A DNA stretch of 64,000 nucleotides from Gordonia polyisoprenivorans NBRC 16320 = JCM 10675 (GTDB taxonomy: Bacteria; Actinomycetota; Actinomycetes; Mycobacteriales; Mycobacteriaceae): NCBI RefSeq assembly GCF_000241325.1, contig NZ_BAEI01000001.1, positions 62,001 through 126,000 of the forward strand. The letters are read 5' to 3'. A model generated the notes under the pieces. The model saw only the letters and a program-made list of their open reading frames with translations. It had not been told where the DNA came from and did not search any database. Below are positions 35,438 through 43,394 of this stretch, one piece after another (the first letter of the stretch is position 1; every line of letters starts with the position of its first letter). The position numbers were made by a program, and so were the translations under genes.

Positions 35438-36225
35438 TGACAGTGACCATGGAGAATCCGGCTCCCTCGTCCGACGATCCGCCATTGCCCGCGGTTCCGG
35501 ACGAGGCGACGATGGTGACGCTGAAGATCTACCGGTTCAACCCGGAGAACCCCGACGCACAGGGTTTCGAGAGCTTCCGCGTCCCGGCCCTGCCGACCGA
35601 CCGCCTCCTGAACCTGTTGCTCTATGTGAAGGGCTACCTCGACGGCACGCTCACCTTCCGGCGCAGTTGTGCCCACGGGGTGTGCGGCTCGGACGCCATG
35701 CGCATCAACGGCGTGAACCGGCTCGCCTGCAAGCTGCTGATGAAGGACTTGCTCCCGAAGGACAAGAACAAGGAGATCACCATCACCATCGAGCCCATCA
35801 AGGGGCTTCCGGTGGAGAAGGATCTCGTGGTCAACATGGAGCCGTTCTTCGACGCCTACCGGGCGATCAAACCGTTCCTGATCACCAGCGGCAACGAGCC
35901 GACCCGTGAGCGCATCCAGTCCGCGGCCGACCGCGCCCGTTTCGACGACACCACCAAGTGCATCCTGTGCGCGTGCTGCACCACCAGCTGCCCGGTGTTC
36001 TGGAACGAGGGCAGCTATTACGGCCCGGCAGCGATCGTCAACGCACACCGCTTCATCTTCGACAGTCGTGACGAGGGCGCCGTCGAGCGTCTCGACATCC
36101 TCAACGACATCGACGGCGTGTGGCGCTGCCGCACCACCTTCAACTGCACCGACGCCTGCCCGCGTGGCATCCAGGTCACCCAGGCGATCCAGGAGGTCAA
36201 GCGCGCACTCATGTTCTCGCGCTGA
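35437..36225 (+). CDS. sdhB: Succinate dehydrogenase iron-sulfur subunit SdhB
   Basis: 262 residues. The N-terminal [2Fe-2S] site is CAHGVCGSDAM plus a later Cys (Cys78, Cys83, Cys98). The third expected Cys is Asp86, the same substitution that E. coli SdhB has. The C-terminal [4Fe-4S] and [3Fe-4S] ligands are in KCILCACCTTSCPVFW and CTDACPRGIQVTQ. It links the flavin of SdhA to the quinone site. It is the last gene of the operon, which ends at the hairpin at 36280-36314. Confidence 0.96.
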   Translation: MTVTMENPAPSSDDPPLPAVPDEATMVTLKIYRFNPENPDAQGFESFRVPALPTDRLLNLLLYVKGYLDGTLTFRRSCAHGVCGSDAMRINGVNRLACKLLMKDLLPKDKNKEITITIEPIKGLPVEKDLVVNMEPFFDAYRAIKPFLITSGNEPTRERIQSAADRARFDDTTKCILCACCTTSCPVFWNEGSYYGPAAIVNAHRFIFDSRDEGAVERLDILNDIDGVWRCRTTFNCTDACPRGIQVTQAIQEVKRALMFSR

Positions 36226-36279
36226 CCTTTTCGCAGCTGACCGTTTCGCAGCGGGACACAAGCCACCTCTGCAGCCCCG

Positions 36280-36314
36280 ATTCAGGCCCGCACCCTTCCG
36301 GTGCGGGCCTGAAT
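36280..36314 (+). terminator. Hairpin terminator of the sdhCDAB operon
   Basis: ATTCAGGCCCGCACC (36280-36294) pairs perfectly with GGTGCGGGCCTGAAT (36300-36314) across a 5-base loop. It lies 55 bases after the sdhB stop and just before the convergent Uma2 gene. The flanking A and T residues make it close to a classic intrinsic terminator that could serve both strands. Confidence 0.8.
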
Positions 36315-36339
36315 TGTCGGACGAGGCCGGGGTGCCGAT

Positions 36340-36903
36340 TCAGTCGACGAGGTCGGCCGGCACGATGTCGACGGCGAACGGCGCGGTCACCGCGAGACAT
36401 TCCTCGCCGACGGCCGTTCCGGAATCGACGTAGGCCCCGTCGACCAGCGACCAGGTGGTGATCGAGGTCGGTACAGCGGGATCGACGACCCAATAGTGCG
36501 CGCACCCGCCCCGCCGGAGCCTGTCCTTCTTGAGCAGCATGTCCACTCCTCGCGTCGACGGCGACGCGACCTCGATCGCGAGCGTCGGCGCCTGTGGGAG
36601 GTTGGTCTCGGCGAACGCCGACCGGGGCGCCACGAGGAGATCCGGCTGCAGGCAGGTGTCCTCGGCGAGCACCACATCCAGCGGGGCGAACAACACCTCG
36701 AGGTCCGGCGGACACGCGGCATGTAGCAGCAGGTGCAGCCTCGCCACGACTCGCTGGTGCCGAGGCGTAGGGGCCGGACTCACGATCAGGACCCCGTCGA
36801 GAAGCTCGTAGCGCCAGCCGTCATCGGGCATGGACTCCAGGTCCGCGTACGTCAGACCGCTGCCGTGCGGCAGGCCCAGGATCTCGGTGGTCACGGTTGT
36901 CAT
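36340..36903 (-). CDS. Uma2 family (DUF820) putative restriction-type endonuclease
   Basis: 187 residues. GWRYELLDGVLIVSPAPTPRHQRV is the usual start of the Uma2 fold. CLQPDLLVA, LAIEVASPST and MLLKKDRLRRGGCAHYWVVD supply the Asp, Glu and Lys of a PD-(D/E)xK nuclease core. The family is abundant in actinobacteria and cyanobacteria and has no settled role; it is often a stand-alone gene as here. No toxin-antitoxin or restriction partner is visible next to it. Confidence 0.85.
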   Translation of the reverse strand: MTTVTTEILGLPHGSGLTYADLESMPDDGWRYELLDGVLIVSPAPTPRHQRVVARLHLLLHAACPPDLEVLFAPLDVVLAEDTCLQPDLLVAPRSAFAETNLPQAPTLAIEVASPSTRGVDMLLKKDRLRRGGCAHYWVVDPAVPTSITTWSLVDGAYVDSGTAVGEECLAVTAPFAVDIVPADLVD

Positions 36904-37033
36904 GGTAAGTCGCCTCCCGGTTCACGGCGACAAGCATGATGCACAACCGGTCCGCGCCGACCGCACCGCAACTGCCTGTGGACAACCCGCGACCCGCCGG
37001 AACCGATCCGGCGTCCGCTGCGTCCAATCGATC

Positions 37034-37507
37034 ATGACTCACCTGATCGCCCGCCCGCATCCGCTCGTCCTACTCGTCCTCGCCGTCGTATCGGTGGCGT
37101 GCCTAGCCGCGGGCCTCACCCCGCCGCCGGTGGCGGCATCGACGGATCTCACGAATCCGTCTGCGCCCCGATCCCCTGCGCCCCAATCTCCTTCGCCCCA
37201 ATCTCCTTCGACACCCCTGACCATCACAATCGCCTCCGACGAGGAGGTCAACGAGCAGTTGCTCTGGTACGACGCGAACGGCCGACCACGACATCAGTTC
37301 GACGTGAAGCTCACCGATCACGACTCGCAGGCCGATCAATGGACAGGCTCGTTGACCCTGACCCCCACCGACGACCGCCGGCACACGCACCGTGTGGTGT
37401 TCATCTCCGGCGGCGAGGTCGCACACTGCACCGTCACCTCCGGCACCCGGGCGGTGGCGACCGACGACGCCGAGGGGCCTGCGGCGATGGCGGTCTGCGA
37501 GTGGTGA
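37034..37507 (+). CDS. Hypothetical small secreted protein
   Basis: 157 residues. Residues 8-36 are a hydrophobic export signal (LVLLVLAVVSVACLAAGLTP) with AxA-type cleavage near PVAAS; the Cys in VACLAAG also resembles a lipobox, so it could be a lipoprotein. A Pro/Ser linker with SPAPQSPSPQSPS repeats (about 46-60) follows. The mature domain is about 95 residues with two Cys (AHCTV and AVCEW) that could pair. I do not recognise a family. It is a separate unit between Uma2 and the permease operon. Confidence 0.65.
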   Translation: MTHLIARPHPLVLLVLAVVSVACLAAGLTPPPVAASTDLTNPSAPRSPAPQSPSPQSPSTPLTITIASDEEVNEQLLWYDANGRPRHQFDVKLTDHDSQADQWTGSLTLTPTDDRRHTHRVVFISGGEVAHCTVTSGTRAVATDDAEGPAAMAVCEW

Positions 37508-37569
37508 AACATCCGACAAACATCCCGTTCACGACGGATTCCATGATAATTCTGGATTGTTGTCACTAA

Positions 37570-37601
37570 TTCCGTCATCACGCTGCGCGCTGATGACGGA
37601 A
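37570..37601. promoter_or_regulatory. Perfect inverted repeat in the leader of the permease operon
   Basis: TTCCGTCATC (37570-37579) and GATGACGGAA (37592-37601) are perfect 10-base arms around a 12-base spacer. The repeat ends 27 bases before the permease start at 37629. It could be an operator for a dimeric regulator or an RNA hairpin that controls translation. It overlaps an upstream ATG (37593), which argues for the later start. Confidence 0.45.
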
Positions 37602-37628
37602 ACCCTACTCTGTCTCCAGCACACGGAC

Positions 37629-39149
37629 ATGAGTGGGAGCAAGACATTGACCGAAAGCGTTCACGCCGAGATCCAGGGCGACAAGGGTTTACGAGCCGGT
37701 TCCATCGGCCTCGTCGGCAATGTGATCATCGGGCTGTCGGCGGTGGCGCCGGCCTACAGCCTGGCGGCCACGTTGGGGTATGTGGTGGCCGCGGTCCACA
37801 CCAAGGCGCCGGCGATGTTCGTCGTCGCCTTCATCCCGATGCTGCTGGTGGCGTTCGCCTACCGCGAACTGGCGAAGGACACCCCGGACTGCGGAACGAC
37901 CTTCACCTGGGGAACCAAGGCGTTCGGCCCGTGGGTCGGTTGGATCGGCGGATGGGGGCTGGCCGTGTCGGCCATCATCGTGCTGGCCAACGTCGCCGAG
38001 ATCGCCGCGGTGTATCTGCTCAAATTCCTCGGCCTGGAGACCCTCGCCGACACCTTATGGGTCAAGGTGCTGCTCGGTTGTGTGTTCATCGCAGGGATGA
38101 CCTGGGTGAGTATCCGGGGCATCGTCATCAGCGAGCGATTGCTCTCGGCCCTGATGTTCATCCAGTTCGGCGTCCTGATCCTCGCGAGTGTCATCGCGCT
38201 GGTCAAGGTCGGCACGGGACATGCCGGCCCGCAAGCGATCTCACCGGAGTGGAGCTGGCTCTGGCCCAGCGGACTGAGCCAATCCGAGATCGCGGCCGCG
38301 GTGATCCTGTGCATCTTCATCTACTGGGGGTGGGATGCCTGCCTGGCCGTGGGCGAGGAGACCAAGGATCCGGAGAAGACGCCCGGCCGGGCCGCGGTGA
38401 TCACCTGCCTGATCCTTGTCGCGACGTATGTACTCGTGGCCTATGCGGTCCAGGCTTTCGCCGGCTTCGGCGACACCGGTATCGGACTCAACAACCCCGA
38501 GAACGCCGACGACGTGCTGACGATTCTCGGCAAACCGGTGGCCGGCGGCATCCTCGCCGCCGCACTGCTGCTGACGGTGAGCGTCTCGGCCATCTCCTCG
38601 ACCCAGTCGACGATCCTGCCGACCGCCCGGGGCAGCCTGTCGATGGCGGTGTACAAGGCGATCCCGGATCGCTTCGCGAAGATCCACCCGCGCTACATGA
38701 CGCCGGCGTTCGGCACCGCGGTGATGGGCATCTCGGCGTTGGCCTTCTACCTCGTCCTGTCCATCGCAAGCCAGAACACATTGGCCGACTCGATCGCCTC
38801 GCTCGGACTCGCTGTGGCGTTCTACTACGGCATCACCGCCTACTCCTCGGTCTGGTACTTCCGGCGGACGCTGTTCGACTCCGCCCGCAACTTCTTCATG
38901 CGCGGTCTGTTCCCGCTCCTCGGCGGCATCGCGATGACATGGGCGTTTCTCAAGAGCGCCATCGACATGTTCAACCCCGACTACGGCTACACCTCGGTCG
39001 GCCCGGTCGGCGGCGTGTTCATCCTCGGCGTCGGCATGCTGGTGCTCGGCATCCCGCTCATGTTGGCCTGCTTCGCCCAACGCCGAGAGTTCTTCCAGGG
39101 CAAGACACTGACCGCCACGACCGAAGTGAAGGTTCCCGATGTCTACTGA
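37629..39149 (+). CDS. APC-superfamily amino acid/polyamine permease
   Basis: 506 residues from ATG 37629, with about 12 membrane helices. The first helix has GLVGNVIIGLSAVAPAYSLA, the unwound-helix region that binds substrate in APC transporters, followed by TFTWGTKAFGPWVGWIGGWG. YWGWDACLAVGEETKDPEKTP is another conserved segment. It would import an amino acid, amine or polyamine. Its end overlaps the universal stress protein gene by 11 bases, and the amidotransferase gene overlaps that, forming a three-gene operon. The amidotransferase hints that the substrate may be an amide or gamma-glutamyl compound. Confidence 0.88.
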   Translation: MSGSKTLTESVHAEIQGDKGLRAGSIGLVGNVIIGLSAVAPAYSLAATLGYVVAAVHTKAPAMFVVAFIPMLLVAFAYRELAKDTPDCGTTFTWGTKAFGPWVGWIGGWGLAVSAIIVLANVAEIAAVYLLKFLGLETLADTLWVKVLLGCVFIAGMTWVSIRGIVISERLLSALMFIQFGVLILASVIALVKVGTGHAGPQAISPEWSWLWPSGLSQSEIAAAVILCIFIYWGWDACLAVGEETKDPEKTPGRAAVITCLILVATYVLVAYAVQAFAGFGDTGIGLNNPENADDVLTILGKPVAGGILAAALLLTVSVSAISSTQSTILPTARGSLSMAVYKAIPDRFAKIHPRYMTPAFGTAVMGISALAFYLVLSIASQNTLADSIASLGLAVAFYYGITAYSSVWYFRRTLFDSARNFFMRGLFPLLGGIAMTWAFLKSAIDMFNPDYGYTSVGPVGGVFILGVGMLVLGIPLMLACFAQRREFFQGKTLTATTEVKVPDVY

Positions 39150-40041
39150 CTCCCCCGCACGCCCGAGGCTGACCGTCGGCTATCTCGCCACGCCGTCGGG
39201 CGATGACGGTATCGCCCTCGCGGTCGCGATCGCCCGGAAGACCGGTGCGGCCATCGATCTCGTGTGCGTGGTCCACCCCGTCCCCTACGACGGACACCCC
39301 GGCGTCGAGCAGTATCAGGCTCGACTGGAGAACCAGGCCGCTACCTGGCTGGCCGCAGGTGCCGCACGCATCCCCGACGACATCGAGACACGCACGGTGG
39401 TGGTGGTCGACGAGTCGTTCACCGACGGTCTCATCGGTCTGGCCCAGCAGGCCCGCGCCGAGATGATCGTGGTCGGCGGTACCGGGGATGGGCTGATCAG
39501 CCGGCACACGCTGGGTACGGTCAGCACCGAATTGCTGCACTCGGCACCGCTACCGGTGGCGCTCGCCCCACGCGGGTACGCCGACCGAACCGGGGTCGCC
39601 CTCGACATGGTCACCGTTGCGGTGCCGGTCAAGCCCACCACCAGCAATCCCCTGCCCTTCGCGCTGGCATTCGCCGAACAGGCGCACCTGGATCTGCGTC
39701 TGGTCTCCCTGGTCTCGCTGGAGTCGCCCTTCGACGACGACGTCTCGCGCAGCGCGCGTGCGCGTCGCGTCGAGGTGGTCCGGGATCTGCTGGAGAAGAC
39801 GCGGGCCACCGTCGACTCCGACCTCGACATCGAGGTGCTCGTCGCCGACGGACCCACGCTCGACGAGGCCCTCGACAATCTGCAGTGGGATGACAACGAT
39901 CTCGTGGCGGTCGGCTCGGGTCACCTCGGCGCCGAGAACCGGGTGTTCCTGGGCAGTACCGCAGCCCGCATCCTGCGCTGGACCACAGCGCCCGTACTCG
40001 TGGTGCCGCGCTCGGGCGACACCACGTCCGCCTCGTCATGA
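39139..40041 (+). CDS. Universal stress protein, tandem UspA domains
   Basis: 300 residues with two Usp domains: residues about 9-145 (ending VVGGTGDGLISRHTLGTVS and SAPLPVALAPRGY) and about 153-292 (ending AVGSGHLGAENRVFLGSTAARIL and APVLVVPRSG). The G-x2-G-x9-G(S/T) pattern for ATP binding is clear in the second domain and partly in the first. It starts inside the permease gene, so the two are translationally coupled. Such fused Usp proteins often sit beside transporters and may regulate them. Confidence 0.88.
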   Translation: MSTDSPARPRLTVGYLATPSGDDGIALAVAIARKTGAAIDLVCVVHPVPYDGHPGVEQYQARLENQAATWLAAGAARIPDDIETRTVVVVDESFTDGLIGLAQQARAEMIVVGGTGDGLISRHTLGTVSTELLHSAPLPVALAPRGYADRTGVALDMVTVAVPVKPTTSNPLPFALAFAEQAHLDLRLVSLVSLESPFDDDVSRSARARRVEVVRDLLEKTRATVDSDLDIEVLVADGPTLDEALDNLQWDDNDLVAVGSGHLGAENRVFLGSTAARILRWTTAPVLVVPRSGDTTSASS

Positions 40042-40757
40042 CCCGGCCGACGATTCTCGAACTGCGCCATGCCGAATGCGAATCGCCGGGAACCTACGGC
40101 GCCGGACTGGCCGGCCTCGCCGACGTCCGTACCGTGCGCACCTGGCGAGAGGAGTTGCCGACCGATCCCCGGGACTTCGCCGGCATCCTCGTGATGGGCG
40201 GCCCGATGGGTGCCAACGACGGCGCCACACTGCCGTGGATCGACACCGAGATCGCCTTCCTCACCGCGGCGGTGGCCGCCGACGTCCCGATCTGGGGTGT
40301 CTGCCTCGGATCACAGCTACTCGCCCGCGCGCTGGGGGCGCGCGTGTTCACCGGGCCGGCCGGCGAGGTCGGTGTCGCCGAGGTGACGCTCACCGACGAC
40401 GCTCGCACCGACCCGGTGTTCTCGGCGATCACCGAATCGACGTTCCCGGCGATGCACTGGCATTACGACACGTTCACACTCCCCGACGGGGCGACCCGAC
40501 TGGCCGGCTCGCAGCGATACGAGAATCAGCTGTACCGCCACGGACCGCATTACGGGGTCCAGTTCCACCTCGAGGTCGACACCGATCTGCTGCGCGCATG
40601 GCTCGACGTCGAGGACTACCGCGGTGAACTCGTCGCCGCCCTCGGTCCCGGGGCACCGGCCTCCGTCGCCGCCGATGTCGCTGCCGCACAGACGATCACC
40701 GCGCCACTCGCGGCGACGCTGATCCGACGTTGGTTCGACTCCTTCGTCATCGGATAA
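40038..40757 (+). CDS. Class I glutamine amidotransferase (GMP synthase-like domain)
   Basis: 239 residues. The nucleophile elbow is IWGVCLGSQLLARALGA with the Cys around residue 95, and YGVQFHLEVD supplies the catalytic His and Glu. It is a stand-alone GATase1 similar to the YfeJ/PuuD-adjacent group rather than a biosynthetic subunit. It overlaps the Usp gene by four bases (ATGA). With the permease it could hydrolyse a gamma-glutamyl amide taken up by the cell; this is inference from gene order. Confidence 0.87.
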   Translation: MTRPTILELRHAECESPGTYGAGLAGLADVRTVRTWREELPTDPRDFAGILVMGGPMGANDGATLPWIDTEIAFLTAAVAADVPIWGVCLGSQLLARALGARVFTGPAGEVGVAEVTLTDDARTDPVFSAITESTFPAMHWHYDTFTLPDGATRLAGSQRYENQLYRHGPHYGVQFHLEVDTDLLRAWLDVEDYRGELVAALGPGAPASVAADVAAAQTITAPLAATLIRRWFDSFVIG

Positions 40758-40760
40758 CCC

Positions 40761-41411
40761 TCACGCGTCGAGCACCTCGTCGATCCGAGCGAGGTACAGG
40801 CGCACCGCCTCGTCGATCAGGTCGCCGGCCTCCGATTCCTCGACCAGCCCCCGCCCGCCGAGCGCGAGCAGTCCGTTGAGCCCGGCCCACGCGATCACCA
40901 CCGCCCGCCGAATCCGGGTGCGCCGTGCCGGTGACCGGCGTGCGGCGCCGCCACCCGGCCGGCCGTCGATCGCGTCGATGACCATCTCGACGACAGCACG
41001 CAGCCGGTCGGCGATCTCGGTGCGCGCCACCGCCACCGCGGGCGCCGCCGACTCGTCGACGTCGCTGAGCCCGAGCAGCCGGAACGCCAGCGGCTCGTCC
41101 CGGTGGAACCGCACGTACTCCTCGAGAGCCGCCTGCGCGGCCGAGCTGCCGATCCGATCGGCGAGCACCGCACGCATCCGCTCGTCGTGGACGTGAGCCA
41201 TCCGGACCGCGAGTACCGCGTACACCTGCGCCTTTCCGTCGCCGAAGTTGCCGTAGAGGGTGGTCAGTGCGATGTCGGCACGCTCGGCGATCCCATCGAC
41301 CGAGGTCGCCCGGAAACCGTTCTGCGCGAACAACTCTGCGGCGGCATCGAGAATGGCGGCGCGAGTGCGGCGTCGTCGGCGATCGCGGGGCTCGTCCAGG
41401 AGCGAGGTCAT
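40761..41411 (-). CDS. TetR-family transcriptional regulator
   Basis: 216 residues. The N-terminal helix-turn-helix domain runs through RAAILDAAAELFAQNGFRAT, SVDGIAERADIALTTLYGNF (about 18-60), the standard TetR signature. The ligand-binding C-terminal part is not specific. It is divergent from the thioesterase gene, with a 21-base near-palindrome in the 58-base gap, so the regulator probably represses both itself and the thioesterase. Confidence 0.9.
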   Translation of the reverse strand: MTSLLDEPRDRRRRRTRAAILDAAAELFAQNGFRATSVDGIAERADIALTTLYGNFGDGKAQVYAVLAVRMAHVHDERMRAVLADRIGSSAAQAALEEYVRFHRDEPLAFRLLGLSDVDESAAPAVAVARTEIADRLRAVVEMVIDAIDGRPGGGAARRSPARRTRIRRAVVIAWAGLNGLLALGGRGLVEESEAGDLIDEAVRLYLARIDEVLDA

Positions 41412-41417
41412 GTGCTA

Positions 41418-41438
41418 ATTGTAGTACTACTACGCAAT
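41418..41438. promoter_or_regulatory. Palindromic operator candidate for the TetR regulator
   Basis: ATTGTAGTACTACTACGCAAT is a near-perfect palindrome (ATTG...CAAT outer arms, TAGTA/TACTA inner arms). It lies between the divergent TetR and thioesterase starts, and a further CGTAGT half-site follows. Its AT-rich composition stands out in this GC-rich DNA. Confidence 0.6.
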
Positions 41439-41469
41439 CGTAGTCAGACTAGTGTTACCTGGAGGATTC

Positions 41470-41964
41470 ATGACCACCACCGATCCGGCCACACCCACCG
41501 ATCCGACACACCCAGGACCGAGACACCCGGGACCGAGACACCCCGAGCCTGCGCCGACCGACGGCTCAGCGGTGATGCGGGAGCTGATCCCGACCTCACC
41601 GTTCGTCGTCGTCCTCGGCATCACCCTCGAGTCGATCGGCGACGGCCGAGCAGAGCTCCGGATGCCCTTTCGGCACGAACTGACCACCGTCGGCGAGATG
41701 GTGCACGGCGGCGCGCTGGGCGCATGCGCCGATGTCGGCATCATGGCGGCGGCATGGGCCGGTCGCGAGATTCCGGACAAGCTGCGTGGCGTGACGACCT
41801 CGATGTCGGTCAACTTCCTGCGGCCCCTACAGGCCGAGGATCTCCGCATTGTCGCCGACCGTCTTCACAACGGAAAACGGCTGTGCCACTGCACCGTCGA
41901 CCTGCTCGGAGCCACCAGCGGCACACTCGTGGCGCGAGCGACCGGGACCTATCAGATCGGTTGA
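41470..41964 (+). CDS. PaaI-type hotdog-fold thioesterase
   Basis: 164 residues from ATG 41470, which follows TGGAGG. The first 35 residues are a Thr/Pro-rich extension with a HPGPRHPGPRHPEP repeat, unusual for the family. The hotdog core has GEMVHGGALGACADVGIMAA, the His-Gly-Gly motif of PaaI/YigI-like acyl-CoA thioesterases, and TSMSVNFLRPL. It would hydrolyse an acyl- or aryl-CoA in the cytoplasm. Control by the divergent TetR gene is likely. Confidence 0.85.
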   Translation: MTTTDPATPTDPTHPGPRHPGPRHPEPAPTDGSAVMRELIPTSPFVVVLGITLESIGDGRAELRMPFRHELTTVGEMVHGGALGACADVGIMAAAWAGREIPDKLRGVTTSMSVNFLRPLQAEDLRIVADRLHNGKRLCHCTVDLLGATSGTLVARATGTYQIG

Positions 41965-41978
41965 TCGGCGTCCATGTA

Positions 41979-43394
41979 TCAGCTGTCGAAGCCGAGCCCG
42001 ACCTTGTCCATCGCGGCCAACCATGCACCTCGCTTGCCCTCGCGACGCTCGCTGCGGGCCAGTTGGTGGCGGGTCAGCGTGATCCCGGTCCATCGCAGCG
42101 GTTCCGGCGGGAACGGAATCGGCTTGGAGCGCACCATCTTCAGAGATGTCCGCTCGGTCGCCAGACCGTCGACGAGATCGAGTGCGGTCGCCGCGGCGAA
42201 GTGTGAGGCCCCGACGCCGAGCCCGGTGAAGCCGACCGTGGTGACCACCCGACCACCGTGTGAGCGGTCCCAGAAAGCACAGAATCGTGAGCAGGTGTCG
42301 ATCACACCACCCCAGGTGTGACTGGCGCGGACGCCCTCGAGCTGCGGGAACATCTGCAGCAGGTGTTCGGCGAGCAACGCGAACTCGGCGGGCTCGTATT
42401 CATGACGTCGCGAGTCATCGGAACCGTAGTGGTAGAGCGCGTCCCAGCCGCCGAACAGAATCCGATCGTCGGCGGTCAAGCGGAAGTAATGGAAGCGTGG
42501 ACCACAGTCGGCCAGACCCTCGCGCCCGGCCCAACCCAGCGCTGCCCGACGCTCGGCGTCGAGGGGCTCGGTCATCAGGGCGTAATCCCATACCGGAACC
42601 GTGTAGGGCCGAAGTCGGCGCACAAGAGACGGACTCGCCGAGGTCGCCAGGACGACGCGATCGGCGACGACGTCACCGAATCCGGTTCGCGCGCGCATGC
42701 GGTCGTTCTCGCGACGCAGCCCGGACACCTCGGTGTGTTCGTAGATGCGTACCCCTAGCCGCTCGGCGGCCGCAGCCAGCCCCCAGGCGAGTTTCGCGGG
42801 GTCGAGCATGATCACCTCGGGGTCGAAGAGCGCGGCCTTGACCATCGGCGAGTTCACCCGCGCACGCGCCTGCGGCCCCGGCAGCAACGGCATCTCCTTG
42901 CCGAGAAATGCTGCCGCCGAAGACATCTCCCGAAGGTCGTCGACCTGCCAGTCGGCGTTGGCGATGTCGAGTTCACCGGTGCGCTCGGCGTCGGCGTCGA
43001 TGCCCAGACGCGCCAGCGCTGCCTCGATCTCGTCGAGCGTCTCACTTCCCAGACGCAACAGTGTGTCCATCTCGTCCTCGAAGCGGTCGATGCCGTTACC
43101 GAGTCCGTGGGTGATACTCGACGAGCAGAATCCGCCGTTGCGGCCGGAGGCGTGCTCGGCGATGCGATCACGTTCGACCAGCACGATCCGCCGGCCCGGG
43201 TCCCGTTCGGCGGCGGTCACCGCGGTCCACAGTCCGGTGAAGCCACCGCCGACGACCAGCAGGTCGGCGTCGATCTCCTCCGACAGCCGTGCACGCGGGG
43301 CGGGACGGTCTGCCCGGTCGAGCCAATACGACGTCGGCGCGGCCTGTGCCACCATCTCGACGGCCCGGCGTCCGGGTGTGCGTGCCCACGTCAT
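41979..43394 (-). CDS. FAD-dependent amine/amino-acid oxidase (DAO fold, PuuB-like)
   Basis: 471 residues. The DAO-type FAD motif is DADLLVVGGGFTGLWTAVTA (about 43-62), followed by ERDRIAEHASGRNGGFCSSS, which is typical of gamma-glutamylputrescine oxidase-like proteins. VWDYALMTEPL and GVGASHFAAATALDLV complete the fold. It would oxidise a primary amine or polyamine derivative to an aldehyde, producing H2O2. Its ATG overlaps the stop of the aldehyde dehydrogenase gene (ATGA), so the aldehyde produced would be handed to the next enzyme. Confidence 0.87.
   Translation of the reverse strand: MTWARTPGRRAVEMVAQAAPTSYWLDRADRPAPRARLSEEIDADLLVVGGGFTGLWTAVTAAERDPGRRIVLVERDRIAEHASGRNGGFCSSSITHGLGNGIDRFEDEMDTLLRLGSETLDEIEAALARLGIDADAERTGELDIANADWQVDDLREMSSAAAFLGKEMPLLPGPQARARVNSPMVKAALFDPEVIMLDPAKLAWGLAAAAERLGVRIYEHTEVSGLRRENDRMRARTGFGDVVADRVVLATSASPSLVRRLRPYTVPVWDYALMTEPLDAERRAALGWAGREGLADCGPRFHYFRLTADDRILFGGWDALYHYGSDDSRRHEYEPAEFALLAEHLLQMFPQLEGVRASHTWGGVIDTCSRFCAFWDRSHGGRVVTTVGFTGLGVGASHFAAATALDLVDGLATERTSLKMVRSKPIPFPPEPLRWTGITLTRHQLARSERREGKRGAWLAAMDKVGLGFDS

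Noticed and set aside
33584-35485. A 633-residue frame antisense to sdhA
   Set aside because: It is the reverse shadow of a strongly conserved gene, with an Asp/Val/Gly-rich composition typical of such frames and no motif.
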